A stretch of DNA of 34,389 nt from an uncultured Oscillospiraceae bacterium (GCA_947630755.1 CANRIU010000018.1:1-34389); one strand, 5' to 3'. Shown: positions 1 to 8,074, counted from the first letter of the stretch. Translations and numbers: made by a program. Notes: generated by a model not told the origin, from the sequence alone.

Positions 1-50
1 GCCATGACCACTGCCAAGACCAAGCACAGGGTCTTTTTCAGAGTCTTCAT
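1..50 (-). CDS. Exported protein, N-terminal signal peptide only (runs off the left edge)
   Basis: An ATG at 50-48 on the minus strand is preceded by a strong ribosome binding site (AAGGAGG, within 60-66). The 17 codons inside the window read as a typical signal peptide start, with basic residues MKTLKK followed by a hydrophobic stretch (LCLVLAVVMA). The mature protein lies outside the window, so no function can be given. Confidence is high that this is a gene start and low for anything else. Confidence 0.7.
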   Translation of the reverse strand, partial: MKTLKKTLCLVLAVVM

Positions 51-365
51 GTAGTGTTTCCTCCTTAATAAAAATTGACATCCGCTTCCAGTCACTTTTT
101 TGAGGAATAAGTCCCGAATTGCCGTGCGATCCCGCCGATTTTTGTATTAAAAATCCAAACTGGAAATTATGGCTGTGTCTTGCGGGAGTATTGTACATAT
201 TTTTCCAAAACCTTGACCTGCGGGGAAATGCGTGGTATTATAAAAAATTGAACAATCAGAAAAAATCATTAAATTTTATAATTTTTCCCATATCTGTTGA
301 CAATCGGGCTTTTCTCATGTAAATTAACAGTGTATGTCCGGAAATATATTTGGAGGTTATGACCT
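51..365. other. AT-rich divergent intergenic region
   Basis: This 315-bp AT-rich stretch separates the leftward exported-protein gene from the rightward aminotransferase gene. It holds the ribosome binding site of the left gene (60-66) and the promoter and ribosome binding site of the right gene. A 67-codon open frame at 119-322 has no ribosome binding site and unconvincing composition, so it is not called. No terminator or repeat was seen. Confidence 0.6.
297..325 (+). promoter_or_regulatory. Sigma-A type promoter of the SPT-like/SDR operon
   Basis: A perfect -35 TTGACA (297-302) is followed after 17 bp by TAAATT (320-325, four of six matches to TATAAT). Transcription would start near 332, about 34 nt before the ATG at 366, with GGAGG at 352-356. 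Confidence 0.6.
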
Positions 366-1553
366 ATGACTGATATTTTCACAAAGCTCGTTCACGGAAA
401 CGTTCAGGCCGAAGAGGCCCGGAGACTTGGCATATACCCTTACTTCCACGCGCTGGAGTCCCGGCAGGACACGGAGGTCATCATGGAGGGCAAGCGCCGC
501 ATCATGCTTGGCTCCAACAACTACCTCGGGCTCACGACAAACCCCGAGGTCATCGAGGCGGGGATAAAGGCGATAGAGAAATACGGCACCGGGTGCTCCG
601 GCTCCAGATTTTTAAACGGGACGCTGGAGCTGCACCTTCAGCTTGAGGACAAGCTGGCGAAGTTCCTCGGCAAGGAGGGCGTTGTCACCTTCTCCACGGG
701 CTTCCAGTCCAACCTCGGCATAATCTCCGCCGTGGTGGGGCGCAATGACTATGTCATCTGCGACCGGGAGAACCACGCCAGCATCTACGACGGCTGCAAG
801 CTCAGCTACGGGACCATGCTGCGCTACCGCCACAACGACATGGCGGATCTGGAGCGGCAGCTCCAGAAGGTCCCGGCGGAGTCCGGGTGCCTCATCGTCA
901 CCGACGGCGTCTTCTCCATGGGCGGGGATATTGCGAACCTGCCGGAGATAGTGAAGCTGGCCCGCAGGTACGGCGCCCGGGTCATGGTGGACGACGCCCA
1001 CGCCCTTGGCGTCATAGGAAAGGGCGGGCGGGGCTCCGCCAGCTACTTCGGCCTTGAGGACGAGGTGGACATCTACATGGGGACCTTCTCCAAGTCCCTG
1101 GCGTCCCTTGGCGGGTACATGGCGGCAAGCACCAACGTGTGCGACTATGTGCGCCACGCCTCCCGGCCCTTCATCTTCTCCGCGTCCATCACCCCGGCCT
1201 CCTGCGCCACGGCTATGGCGGCTCTCGACCAGCTTGAGCGCCACCCGGAGCTGGTGGACAACCTCCAGCACATATCCGCATACTTCCGCAGGCAGCTCAC
1301 GGACCGGGGGATAAAGATCCGAGAGAGCGAGACGCCCATTGTGCCCATCTATACATACGAGATGATCGACACCCTCACCATCACAAAGCAGCTCTTTGAC
1401 GAGGGAGTTTACGTCAACACCTCCATTCCCCCCGCGGTAGCACCCCACGAGTGCCTGCTCAGGACCTCCCTCATGGCGACCCACACCGAGGCCCTTGTGG
1501 AGGAGGCGGCGGAGATAATTGAGCGTGTCCTCAAGGCGAACAACCTATGCTGA
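366..1553 (+). CDS. Alpha-oxoamine synthase, serine palmitoyltransferase-like
   Basis: This is a PLP-dependent class II aminotransferase-fold enzyme of 395 residues, the usual size for the alpha-oxoamine synthases (AONS, KBL, ALAS, SPT). These enzymes condense an acyl-CoA with an amino acid and release CO2. Visible motifs are NHAS with the ring-stacking His137, VDDAH (Asp209, His212), and the Schiff-base lysine Lys243 in GTFSKSLASLGG. That lysine motif, the N-terminal YPYFHALES and the CSGSRFLNGT segment resemble bacterial serine palmitoyltransferases of the Bacteroidetes type more than KBL (GTLGKA-type). The gene overlaps the next one, an SDR reductase, by 7 bp, which suits a synthase followed by 3-ketosphinganine reduction. 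The start is fixed by GGAGG at 352-356. The alternative is glycine C-acetyltransferase or AONS. The family is certain; the substrate is inferred. Confidence 0.85.
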   Translation: MTDIFTKLVHGNVQAEEARRLGIYPYFHALESRQDTEVIMEGKRRIMLGSNNYLGLTTNPEVIEAGIKAIEKYGTGCSGSRFLNGTLELHLQLEDKLAKFLGKEGVVTFSTGFQSNLGIISAVVGRNDYVICDRENHASIYDGCKLSYGTMLRYRHNDMADLERQLQKVPAESGCLIVTDGVFSMGGDIANLPEIVKLARRYGARVMVDDAHALGVIGKGGRGSASYFGLEDEVDIYMGTFSKSLASLGGYMAASTNVCDYVRHASRPFIFSASITPASCATAMAALDQLERHPELVDNLQHISAYFRRQLTDRGIKIRESETPIVPIYTYEMIDTLTITKQLFDEGVYVNTSIPPAVAPHECLLRTSLMATHTEALVEEAAEIIERVLKANNLC

Positions 1554-2347
1554 CGGAAAAGAAGGTCGCCCTTGTCACCGGGGGCTCCAGCGGCATAGGG
1601 CTTGCCGCAGTGAACGCCCTTTCCGATGCCGGGGTCACTGTATATGAGACGAGCCGCCGGGACATCGAGCTTCAAAACGCCGTCCACATCCCCGCCGATG
1701 TTACGGACGAGGCCGCGATGGACCGCGTCGCGAAGGATGTCCTGAGCCGCGAGGGGCGGATAGACATCCTCGTATGCTGCGCGGGATTCGGTATCTCCGG
1801 CGCGGTGGAGTACACGGACCTTGCCGCCGCGAAAAAGCAGCTTGAGGTGAACTTCTTCGGCGTGGTGAACACGGTGAAGGCGGTGCTCCCGCACATGCGG
1901 GAACGCAGGGCCGGTAGGATAGTGGTGGTGAGCTCCGTCGCCGGGGCGATAGCCATACCCTTCCAGACATACTACTCCGTGTCAAAGGCGGCGCTGAACG
2001 CCTACACCGCCGCCCTCCGCAATGAGGTGCGTCCCTACGGCGTCACCGTCACCGCGGTCATGCCCGGGGACATCGCCACGGGCTTCACCGACGCCCGGGA
2101 GAAGTCCCCCGCCGGGGACGACGTGTACGGCGGGCGGATCTCCCGCTCCGTCTCCCGGATGGAGGCGGACGAGCGGGGCGGCATGAGCCCGGAGACCGCC
2201 GGGAGATACATAAGAAAGATGGCGCTGCGGCGCTCCGTGCCGCCCTCCTCCAGCATTGGTCTCTCATACAAGGCCCTTGTGATGCTGACGCGGCTTTTGC
2301 CGGCGAGGCTTGTGAGCCGGGTGGTGTATCTTCTTTACGCAAAGTGA
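1547..2347 (+). CDS. Short-chain dehydrogenase/reductase, candidate 3-ketosphinganine reductase
   Basis: This 266-residue NAD(P)-dependent classical SDR has the cofactor motif TGGSSGIG (11-18), CCAG (77-80) where most members have NNAG, and the catalytic Ser130, Tyr143 and Lys147 (YSVSK). An Arg-rich loop near residues 197-211 and a hydrophobic C-terminal tail (about 244-265) could bind membrane or a lipid substrate. Its ATG lies inside the end of the upstream gene (ATGCTGA), so the two are probably translationally coupled. Pairing with an SPT-like synthase suggests it reduces a 3-keto sphingoid base, as KDSR does, but SDR specificity cannot be read from sequence. A terminator follows directly, so the operon has two genes. 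Confidence 0.85.
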   Translation: MLTEKKVALVTGGSSGIGLAAVNALSDAGVTVYETSRRDIELQNAVHIPADVTDEAAMDRVAKDVLSREGRIDILVCCAGFGISGAVEYTDLAAAKKQLEVNFFGVVNTVKAVLPHMRERRAGRIVVVSSVAGAIAIPFQTYYSVSKAALNAYTAALRNEVRPYGVTVTAVMPGDIATGFTDAREKSPAGDDVYGGRISRSVSRMEADERGGMSPETAGRYIRKMALRRSVPPSSSIGLSYKALVMLTRLLPARLVSRVVYLLYAK

Positions 2348-2352
2348 AAAAA

Positions 2353-2395
2353 TGGGCCGCGATGTGTTTATCTTCGCGGCCCATATAAATTTTTC
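2353..2395 (+). terminator. Rho-independent terminator after the SPT-like/SDR pair
   Basis: A perfect 10-bp stem (TGGGCCGCGA at 2353-2362 with TCGCGGCCCA at 2374-2383) is followed by TATAAATTTTT. It starts 6 bp after the SDR stop codon. Confidence 0.85.
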
Positions 2396-2448
2396 TGGTG
2401 TTTTTTGTTTTTTGGTCTATAATAATAAGGAGAAAAGGAGTGGTGGAT

Positions 2449-4338
2449 ATGAAAAAAATCACGGCGCTGGCCCTGGCGCTTTTAATGCTTTTGTCCCTCG
2501 CGGCCTGCTCGGGGCCGGAGACGCCGCCGGATGCGCCGACGGAGCCCGATGAGCCCGAAGCTCCGGAGACGCCGGAGACTCCGGAGCAGCCCGACCCCTG
2601 GGAGGAGCACATCTACGCCCCCATTCTGAGCCGGGACGAGCTTCCGAGGCTGGACGGCTCCACCGCCACGGCGCCTCTCGCGGTGACCATGGTCTCCATG
2701 ATGCTGGGCATAAGCGAAAAGGAGGCGGAGGGCCTCATCACCTTCTCCCGGACGACAAATTCCTACTACAACCTGCTCTACGGCTCCGCGGACCTGCTCC
2801 TCGCCAGCGAGGGGAACGAGGAGGTCTACGCCGCAATGGAGAGCGAGGGCTTTGAGTACGAGCAGACGCCCTTTGCCATCGACGCCTTTGTCTTTGTGGT
2901 GAACGAGGCAAACCCCGTGGACTCCATAACTCTGGAGCAGGCCCGGGGCATATACACCGGGGAGATAACCAACTGGTCGGAGCTTGGCGGCGAGGACCGG
3001 GAGATAATCCCCATCCAGAGGAATCCGGAGGCCGGAAGCCAGTCGCTGATGAAGAAGCTGGTCATGCGGGACACCGAGATGATGGACCCGCCGAAGGACT
3101 ACGTTGCCGGGTCCATGGGCGAGCTCATGGAGGTGGTCCGGGGCTACGACTCCTCCCCCGGGGCGATAGGCTACTCGGTCTACTACTACGCCGAGGAGAT
3201 GCGGGCGGCGGAGGGGCTGAAGCTTCTGGCTGTGGACGGCGTGGAGCCGGAACCGGAGGCAATACGCTCCGGGGAGTACCCCCTGACGAACCCCTACTAT
3301 GTGGTCATACCCGCCCGGACGCCGGAGGACTCCGCCGCGAGGCTCATACGCGACTGGCTTCTCAGCGACGACGGGCAGAAGCTCATCGCCCGGGAGGGGT
3401 ATGTCTCCGTTATGGACCTGCCCACAAAGCCCCGGGAGATAGAGCCCACCATTGGGACGAGGCTCTTTGACGACTACCGGGGGGAGCTCACTGAGGGGGA
3501 CTATGGTCTGCTCATCCCCTACGCCGGGAGGCGGCTCACCGACACGGAGATGGCGGAGACCGGGTGCCTCTACGGTCTTATGACCATGACCGGGGCCGTG
3601 GTGGTGGACCCGGTGTACTCCAGCGTCTGGGCAAGCGGCGACCTTCTCGTGCTGGGCGGCGCGGTGAACGGTGAACAGCGCTACGCCCTTGCGGCGCTGG
3701 ACGGCAGCTGGTGCACGGACTTTGAGTACCTGCGGGCCATGGGCGGGAGCAACGGCCTTGTGCTCTTCACCCCCGCCACCGTGGTGCTCATCGGCCTTGA
3801 CGGCGACACCGAGGCCGTTCTGAACATGGACGATCTGGGCATCGATCAGGAGGGCTTTAATACCATGCTCCTCGGCCCCGTGGAGGGCGGCGGAGGCGAG
3901 TGGGTCAGCGATAAGCTGTCCATCTTCTATGAGTACGACGAGAGGTCCGGCGCCTCCCGCATAAGGTACTACGACCTGACAAAGAGGGCCGTAAAGACGA
4001 TGGACCTTGAGGATTGGGCGGAGCTCTACCCGGACTATGAGTACAACGAGCCCCCTGTGGAGGGCGCGTTCTGGATATATGACTCCATCCTCGGCGAGGA
4101 CGCTCCGGCGATCCTGGCAAAGTACGAGTGGGAGGGCGAGGGCAGCCACGACACCTTCTACCACTCCGACGGAAGCCCCATCGAGGAGCTGGAGCAGACC
4201 ACCGCCATCGGCTCGCCGAACTCGATCCGGCTCGTGGGCGGACTTATCGAGAAGCTGGAGAGCAACACGGCGACATACTACGACATGAACACCATGCGGG
4301 TGGTATTTCGCACCTATCTCGGCTTTGAGGGGGATTGA
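2449..4338 (+). CDS. Lipoprotein with PstS-like substrate-binding domain and C-terminal WG-like domain
   Basis: The start at 2449 is chosen because AGGAG at 2436-2440 precedes it and it opens a lipoprotein signal (MKKITALALALLMLLS, lipobox LAAC with Cys20). A TATAAT at 2418-2423 could be its -10. After a Pro/Glu/Asp-rich linker (about 22-52), residues 57-325 resemble the phosphate-binding PstS/PBP superfamily: LDGSTAT near the start, then YTGEITNWSELGG, a hallmark of PstS-like proteins. Residues from about 350 to 629 contain YGLLIPYAGR and YGLMTMTGAVVVDPVY, which look like WG beta-repeats. The protein would sit on the outer face of the membrane. No PstCAB transporter genes are adjacent, so it may sense or bind rather than feed an importer. 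The ligand is unknown. The fold calls are fairly firm; the WG call is less so. Confidence 0.8.
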   Translation: MKKITALALALLMLLSLAACSGPETPPDAPTEPDEPEAPETPETPEQPDPWEEHIYAPILSRDELPRLDGSTATAPLAVTMVSMMLGISEKEAEGLITFSRTTNSYYNLLYGSADLLLASEGNEEVYAAMESEGFEYEQTPFAIDAFVFVVNEANPVDSITLEQARGIYTGEITNWSELGGEDREIIPIQRNPEAGSQSLMKKLVMRDTEMMDPPKDYVAGSMGELMEVVRGYDSSPGAIGYSVYYYAEEMRAAEGLKLLAVDGVEPEPEAIRSGEYPLTNPYYVVIPARTPEDSAARLIRDWLLSDDGQKLIAREGYVSVMDLPTKPREIEPTIGTRLFDDYRGELTEGDYGLLIPYAGRRLTDTEMAETGCLYGLMTMTGAVVVDPVYSSVWASGDLLVLGGAVNGEQRYALAALDGSWCTDFEYLRAMGGSNGLVLFTPATVVLIGLDGDTEAVLNMDDLGIDQEGFNTMLLGPVEGGGGEWVSDKLSIFYEYDERSGASRIRYYDLTKRAVKTMDLEDWAELYPDYEYNEPPVEGAFWIYDSILGEDAPAILAKYEWEGEGSHDTFYHSDGSPIEELEQTTAIGSPNSIRLVGGLIEKLESNTATYYDMNTMRVVFRTYLGFEGD

Positions 4339-4402
4339 TTCCGAAAAACGCGGGTTTTCCATATCTTTTGCATTATTTGTGCACCCTGTAATAAAATTGT
4401 AC

Positions 4403-4432
4403 TCGACAATCCGCCCAGCCGTCTGATATAAT
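4403..4432 (+). promoter_or_regulatory. Promoter of the DegV-family gene
   Basis: TCGACA (4403-4408) and a perfect TATAAT (4427-4432) are separated by 18 bp. A ribosome binding site (AAGGGAG near 4455-4461) precedes the ATG at 4468. Confidence 0.65.
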
Positions 4433-4467
4433 GGTTTTATAAGGCAATTTTAAGAAGGGAGATAAAT

Positions 4468-5340
4468 ATGAGCGAATATGTTCTGCTGACTGATTCCTCC
4501 TGCGATCTGCCGGACGCCCTCGCCCGGGAGCTGGGAGTGGAGATACTGCCCCTCAAGGTCAACCTCAACGGGCAGGAGTTCAGAAATTACCTTGACGAGC
4601 GGGAGCTCAAATCCCACGACTTCTACGAGGCGCTGAGGAACGGAGGTGCCGCCTCCACCAGCGCCGTGAACCCCAGCGAATTTGTGGAGCTCATGGGGCC
4701 GATGCTGGAGCGCGGGCTCGACATCCTCTACATCGCCTTTGCCACCGCCCTGTCCAGCACCTGCCAGAACGGCGCCATCGCGGCGGAGGAGCTGAAGGCT
4801 AAATACCCGGAGCGGAAGGTCTACGTTGTGGACTCCAAATGCGCCTCCATGGGGCAGGGGCTTTTGGTGTACCTCGCCGCCCTCAAAAAGCGGGAGGGCA
4901 TGGGGATCGATGAGCTGCGGGACTTCGCCGCCGCCACCGCCCCGAGAGTTGTCCACTGGTTCACGGTGGACGACCTCTTCTTCCTCAAGCGCGGGGGCCG
5001 GGTCAGCGCCGCCACCGCCGCCGTGGGGACGCTGCTCAACATAAAGCCCGTCCTCCATGTGGACGACGAGGGGCGGCTCATAAACATGTTCAAGGCCCGG
5101 GGAAGGCGCGCCGCCGTCAAGGCGCTCTATGAGAAGTGCGCAACCACCGGGGACAACATCCAAAACCAGCACGTCTTTATAAGCCACGGCGACTGCCCCG
5201 GGGATGTGGAGTATCTGGCGTCCCTGGTGCGGGATAACCTCCACCCGCTGGATATAACCGTGAGCCCCGTGGGCCCGGTCATCGGCGCCCACTCCGGCCC
5301 CGGGACATTGGCGCTGTTCTTCCTTGGCGACGTGAGGTAG
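4468..5340 (+). CDS. DegV family fatty-acid-binding protein (FakB-like)
   Basis: At 290 residues this has the normal DegV length. Family signatures are TDSSCDLP at the N-terminus, the Thr/Ser-rich segment STSAVNPSEF, and FLKRGGRVSAATAAVGTLL followed by KPVL in the C-terminal domain. DegV proteins bind one fatty acid and, as FakB, present it to the kinase FakA, which makes acyl-phosphate for phospholipid synthesis. A FakA homologue is encoded convergently 190 bp away, which supports this role. The start is set by AAGGGAG. The gene is monocistronic with its own promoter. Which fatty acid it prefers cannot be told. Confidence 0.92.
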   Translation: MSEYVLLTDSSCDLPDALARELGVEILPLKVNLNGQEFRNYLDERELKSHDFYEALRNGGAASTSAVNPSEFVELMGPMLERGLDILYIAFATALSSTCQNGAIAAEELKAKYPERKVYVVDSKCASMGQGLLVYLAALKKREGMGIDELRDFAAATAPRVVHWFTVDDLFFLKRGGRVSAATAAVGTLLNIKPVLHVDDEGRLINMFKARGRRAAVKALYEKCATTGDNIQNQHVFISHGDCPGDVEYLASLVRDNLHPLDITVSPVGPVIGAHSGPGTLALFFLGDVR

Positions 5341-5349
5341 AGAAAAATA

Positions 5350-5395
5350 CATATTATAAAAAGCGGTCATTTTCACTCAGTGAAAATGACCGCTT
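5350..5395 (-). terminator. Terminator for the leftward fakA transcript
   Basis: A perfect 17-bp inverted repeat (5361-5377 with 5379-5395) reads on the minus strand into a U-rich run (TTTTTATAAT). The plus strand has no T-run after the stem, so it fits the leftward asp23-fakA operon better than degV, although the hairpin could act on both. Confidence 0.6.
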
Positions 5396-5400
5396 CAGCT

Positions 5401-5502
5401 TGTCAAAAAACTCAAATTCAATATTTTTTCCGGCGACATATGCGTCGGAAAAAATCCCGCACGTTCCCCCTTGTCGGAAAAGCCCGAAGGGCTTTTTCGA
5501 CA
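5401..5502 (+). repeat. Dispersed palindromic element, copy A (basic form)
   Basis: The copy starts TGTCAAAAAACTCAAATTCA, continues into a hairpin whose arms are TTTTTTCCGGCG and CGTCGGAAAAAA (about 5425-5453), then CCGCACGTTCCCCC. It ends in a hairpin with arms TGTCGGAAAAGCCC and GGGCTTTTTCGACA (5472-5502). The same modules recur at 10445-10634, 12323-12396 (inverted), 13437-13520, 17269-17502 and in part at 29527-29555. It lies between the convergent degV and fakA genes. Confidence 0.8.
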
Positions 5503-5530
5503 AATTGAAAATGACCCCTTCAGTTTATTA

Positions 5531-7219
5531 TTACTCCGCGGAGATCATGTAGTAGTACACTGGCTGACCGCCGGAGATGAGCTGTATGTCCGCGTCCGGG
5601 AACAGGGCGGCAAACTTCGCCTCCACGGCCCGGGCGGCCTCCTCGCTGACATCCTCGCCGTAGAAGACCGTCAGGACCTCCGGGTCGAAGTCCCGGACGG
5701 CGAGGGCTATGCCGCCGATGAGCTCCGCAAGGTCCGAGGTGCTGGCGAGAAGGTTGTTCTCCAGCAGCGCCAGATACTCCCCCGCCTTTATCTCATTCCC
5801 GTCGAACTCCGAATCCCTGGCGGCGTAGGTGACAAGGGCGGTGTGGACTGTGCCGCAGGCGTCGGTCATGGCCTCGGTGAGCTCGTCTGCCTCGAGGGAG
5901 TCGTCAAAGCACACGAGCGCCGAGATCCCCTGGGGGACGGTCTTTGAGGGTATTACGACCACGTTCTTCTTCGTGAGCCTGTCGCACTGCTGGGCAGCCA
6001 TAATAATGTTCTTGTTGTTGGGCAGGACGAAAACCGTCTCCGCCGGGACGGACTGCACCGCCCTCAGTATATCCTCCGTGGAGGGGTTCATGGTCTGCCC
6101 TCCGGTGACAAGGGCGTCCACGCCGAGGTTTTTGAACACGGCCTCCATGCCCTTGCCGGCGCAGACGGCAACAAGGCCGTATTTCCGCTCCGGCTCCACA
6201 TCCACGGGCTCGGCGGAGCTCTTCTCCATCTCCTCAAGCTCCCGCTCCACCTGCTCCAAATCGTCGGTGGACTGGGCCTTTCTGCCCGCGGCCAGGTCGT
6301 CGCGCTGGGTGACCATGTTCTCTATCTTGGCAAGCTCCAGCGTGCCGTACTGCTGGGCGGCGTTCAGGGCGTCGCCGGGGGTGTTGGTGTGGACGTGGAC
6401 CTTGAAGGCGTCGTCGTCCTCGCCTATGACAAGGCTGTCGCCTATGGAGCCAAGATACTCCCGGAAGGGGTCCAGGTCCACGTCGGGGTCGTTTTTCCTG
6501 ACGATGAAAACAGTGTCAAAGGCGAAGGTTATCTCCTCATCGCCCATGGAGGCGAAGTCCGCGGACTCCGACGCGGGCTCCTCCCCGGGGACGTGCTCTA
6601 TGGGGCAGCCGTTGACGGCGGAGAGCATACCCCTCAATATGTAGAGATACCCCTTTCCTCCGGCGTCCACCACTCCGGCCTTCTTTAGCACCGGGTTTAA
6701 GTCTATGGTGTGGGCAAGGGCCTCGTCCCCGGCGGCGAGCATGGCGTTGAACATCTCCTCAATGTCGGAGCCATTTTCGGCGTAGGCCCGGGCGGTCTCC
6801 GCGCAAACGCGGGAGACGGTGAGTATCGTGCCCTCGGTGGGGCGCATGACGGCCTTGTACGCCGCCTCCACCCCGCGGGTGAGGGCCGCGGCAAGCTCCG
6901 ACGCGCCGCAGACGGTCTTCTCCTTGAGGCTCTTGCCCATGCCCCGGAAGAGAAGGGAGAGTATTACCCCGGAATTCCCCCGGGCGCCCCGCAGGAGGGC
7001 GCTTGCCACGGTGTCGGCAATGGCGGTCACGGTGTCAAAGGACCCGGCCTTCAGCGCCGTCACCCCGGAGCCCATGGTAAGGCTCATGTTTGTCCCCGTG
7101 TCCCCGTCAGGGACAGGGAATACGTTGAGCTCGTTTATCTGCTGCTTGTGCTGCTCCAGAAGCGCCGCGCCGGAGATTATCATGCTCTTCAAAAGCGCGG
7201 CATCAATCGACTGTACCAA
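5531..7219 (-). CDS. fakA: Fatty acid kinase FakA (DAK2/YloV family)
   Basis: FakA phosphorylates a fatty acid held by a FakB/DegV protein, making acyl-phosphate for PlsX/PlsY-dependent phospholipid synthesis. This 562-residue protein has the family's usual length. The N-terminal DhaL/DAK2 kinase domain has the metal/ATP motif NVFPVPDGDTGTN with Asp38 and Asp40, then GARGNSGVILS. The C-terminal half matches the YloV domain, which docks FakB. A Glu/Asp-rich linker lies at roughly 305-335. The asp23-like gene sits 14 bp upstream, as in many Firmicutes (yloU-yloV). The start MVQSID follows the family N-terminus. This call is very secure. Confidence 0.94.
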   Translation of the reverse strand: MVQSIDAALLKSMIISGAALLEQHKQQINELNVFPVPDGDTGTNMSLTMGSGVTALKAGSFDTVTAIADTVASALLRGARGNSGVILSLLFRGMGKSLKEKTVCGASELAAALTRGVEAAYKAVMRPTEGTILTVSRVCAETARAYAENGSDIEEMFNAMLAAGDEALAHTIDLNPVLKKAGVVDAGGKGYLYILRGMLSAVNGCPIEHVPGEEPASESADFASMGDEEITFAFDTVFIVRKNDPDVDLDPFREYLGSIGDSLVIGEDDDAFKVHVHTNTPGDALNAAQQYGTLELAKIENMVTQRDDLAAGRKAQSTDDLEQVERELEEMEKSSAEPVDVEPERKYGLVAVCAGKGMEAVFKNLGVDALVTGGQTMNPSTEDILRAVQSVPAETVFVLPNNKNIIMAAQQCDRLTKKNVVVIPSKTVPQGISALVCFDDSLEADELTEAMTDACGTVHTALVTYAARDSEFDGNEIKAGEYLALLENNLLASTSDLAELIGGIALAVRDFDPEVLTVFYGEDVSEEAARAVEAKFAALFPDADIQLISGGQPVYYYMISAE

Positions 7220-7233
7220 GGCTTATTCCTCCA

Positions 7234-7584
7234 TCAATCAAGACTTATCGAGTCCACAAACACGTCCACGGACCTGACGGCGATACCGGTGGCCTCCGTG
7301 ACCTTGTACTTTACCTCGCTTATTATGCTGCTGCACAGGACCGGGATGTTCACTCCCTGGTCCACGATAATATGCAGGTCGATATTGATGTAGTCCTCGC
7401 CGTAGGCTATGTGCACGCCCCTGCCCATCGCCTCGGGCTTCAGAAGATGCACAAGCCCGTCGGTGACGGAGCGCATCGCCATGCCCTTTACGCCGAAGCA
7501 GCTCGTCGCGGCGTCGCCGACAAGGGTGGTTATAACGTCGGGCGAGACGGAGATTACGCCAAGGCTCGTTTTGAATCTAACCAT
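7234..7584 (-). CDS. Asp23/Gls24 family envelope stress protein (YloU-like)
   Basis: This 116-residue protein belongs to the small Asp23/Gls24 family, with the typical GVISVSPDVI start, the AATSCFGVKGMA segment and a central VDLHIIVD-like strand (IDLHIIVDQGVNIP). Members are cytoplasmic or membrane-associated and linked to cell-envelope homeostasis; their biochemical role is unclear. The ATG at 7584 is preferred over the upstream TTG at 7602 because AAGGAG lies 7 nt before it. It is co-directional with fakA (14 bp gap), so the two form an operon. A possible promoter is TATAAT on the minus strand (7632-7627) with a weak TTGTGT 17 bp upstream. Confidence 0.9.
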   Translation of the reverse strand: MVRFKTSLGVISVSPDVITTLVGDAATSCFGVKGMAMRSVTDGLVHLLKPEAMGRGVHIAYGEDYINIDLHIIVDQGVNIPVLCSSIISEVKYKVTEATGIAVRSVDVFVDSISLD

Positions 7585-7763
7585 ACCTACACTCCTTACC
7601 AAAAATCGTTAAGGTCATACATATTGATTATACATCATTATATTCCGGCACACAAGATGCTATTTTGACGTTTTTTTGCCCCTCGGAATGAAATATTTTA
7701 TTCCCGCCGTCTCCGGGCCGCCGATTTTTCGGCAAAATCACCCGGCGAGGGGCAAAATAGGTA

Positions 7764-7792
7764 TTGAATATTCCACGAAAATAGTGTAAAAT
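7764..7792 (+). promoter_or_regulatory. Promoter of the 59-residue membrane protein gene
   Basis: TTGAAT (7764-7769) and TAAAAT (7787-7792) are separated by 17 bp. A strong GAGGAGGT follows just before the ATG at 7827. Confidence 0.55.
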
Positions 7793-7826
7793 ACACATAC
7801 TGTCACTCACTGAGGAGGTCCCACGA

Positions 7827-8006
7827 ATGAAAGAGAAGAAGAGCAGCCTCGTCCTTATTTTGACCGCCGTGATCGTCCTCGCCGCCGTCATAACGGCGTT
7901 TTTATGCCGCAGGCAGATCGGGGCGTTTTTTGCCTCCCTCAAGGCAGGAAAAAAGCCCGCGCCCCGCTTCACCGCCGAGGAGCGCGCGTCCTTCGCGGAC
8001 ATCTGA
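7827..8006 (+). CDS. Small single-pass membrane protein, 59 residues, unknown function
   Basis: The frame begins ATGAAAGAGAAG after an excellent ribosome binding site (GAGGAGGT, 7812-7819) and a promoter-like pair at 7764-7792. It ends at TGA 8004-8006, before a strong terminator. The protein has a basic N-terminus (MKEKKSS), one hydrophobic helix (about residues 8-27, LVLILTAVIVLAAVITAFL), then a basic and aromatic tail. Promoter, ribosome binding site, codon usage and terminator all frame it, so it is likely real. I do not recognise a family. Confidence 0.65.
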   Translation: MKEKKSSLVLILTAVIVLAAVITAFLCRRQIGAFFASLKAGKKPAPRFTAEERASFADI

Positions 8007-8031
8007 TCCGGCAAAAGCCACATCTGATAAT

Positions 8032-8074
8032 AAAATCCCCTCCGCGCCGTATTTTCGGTGCGGAGGGGATTTTT
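8032..8074. terminator. Bidirectional terminator between the 59-residue gene and the XRE gene
   Basis: The arms AAAATCCCCTCCGC (8032-8045) and GCGGAGGGGATTTT (8060-8073) are perfect complements. T-runs follow on the plus strand, and A-runs provide U-tracts for minus-strand transcripts. It serves both convergent genes and overlaps the XRE stop codon. Confidence 0.85.

Noticed and set aside
119-322. A 67-codon frame in the left intergenic region
   Set aside because: No ribosome binding site, no family, and it runs across the promoter of the SPT-like gene.
2482-4362. A 626-codon minus-strand frame opposite the PstS-like lipoprotein
   Set aside because: Same shadow effect; the plus frame has a lipobox, ribosome binding site and PstS motifs.
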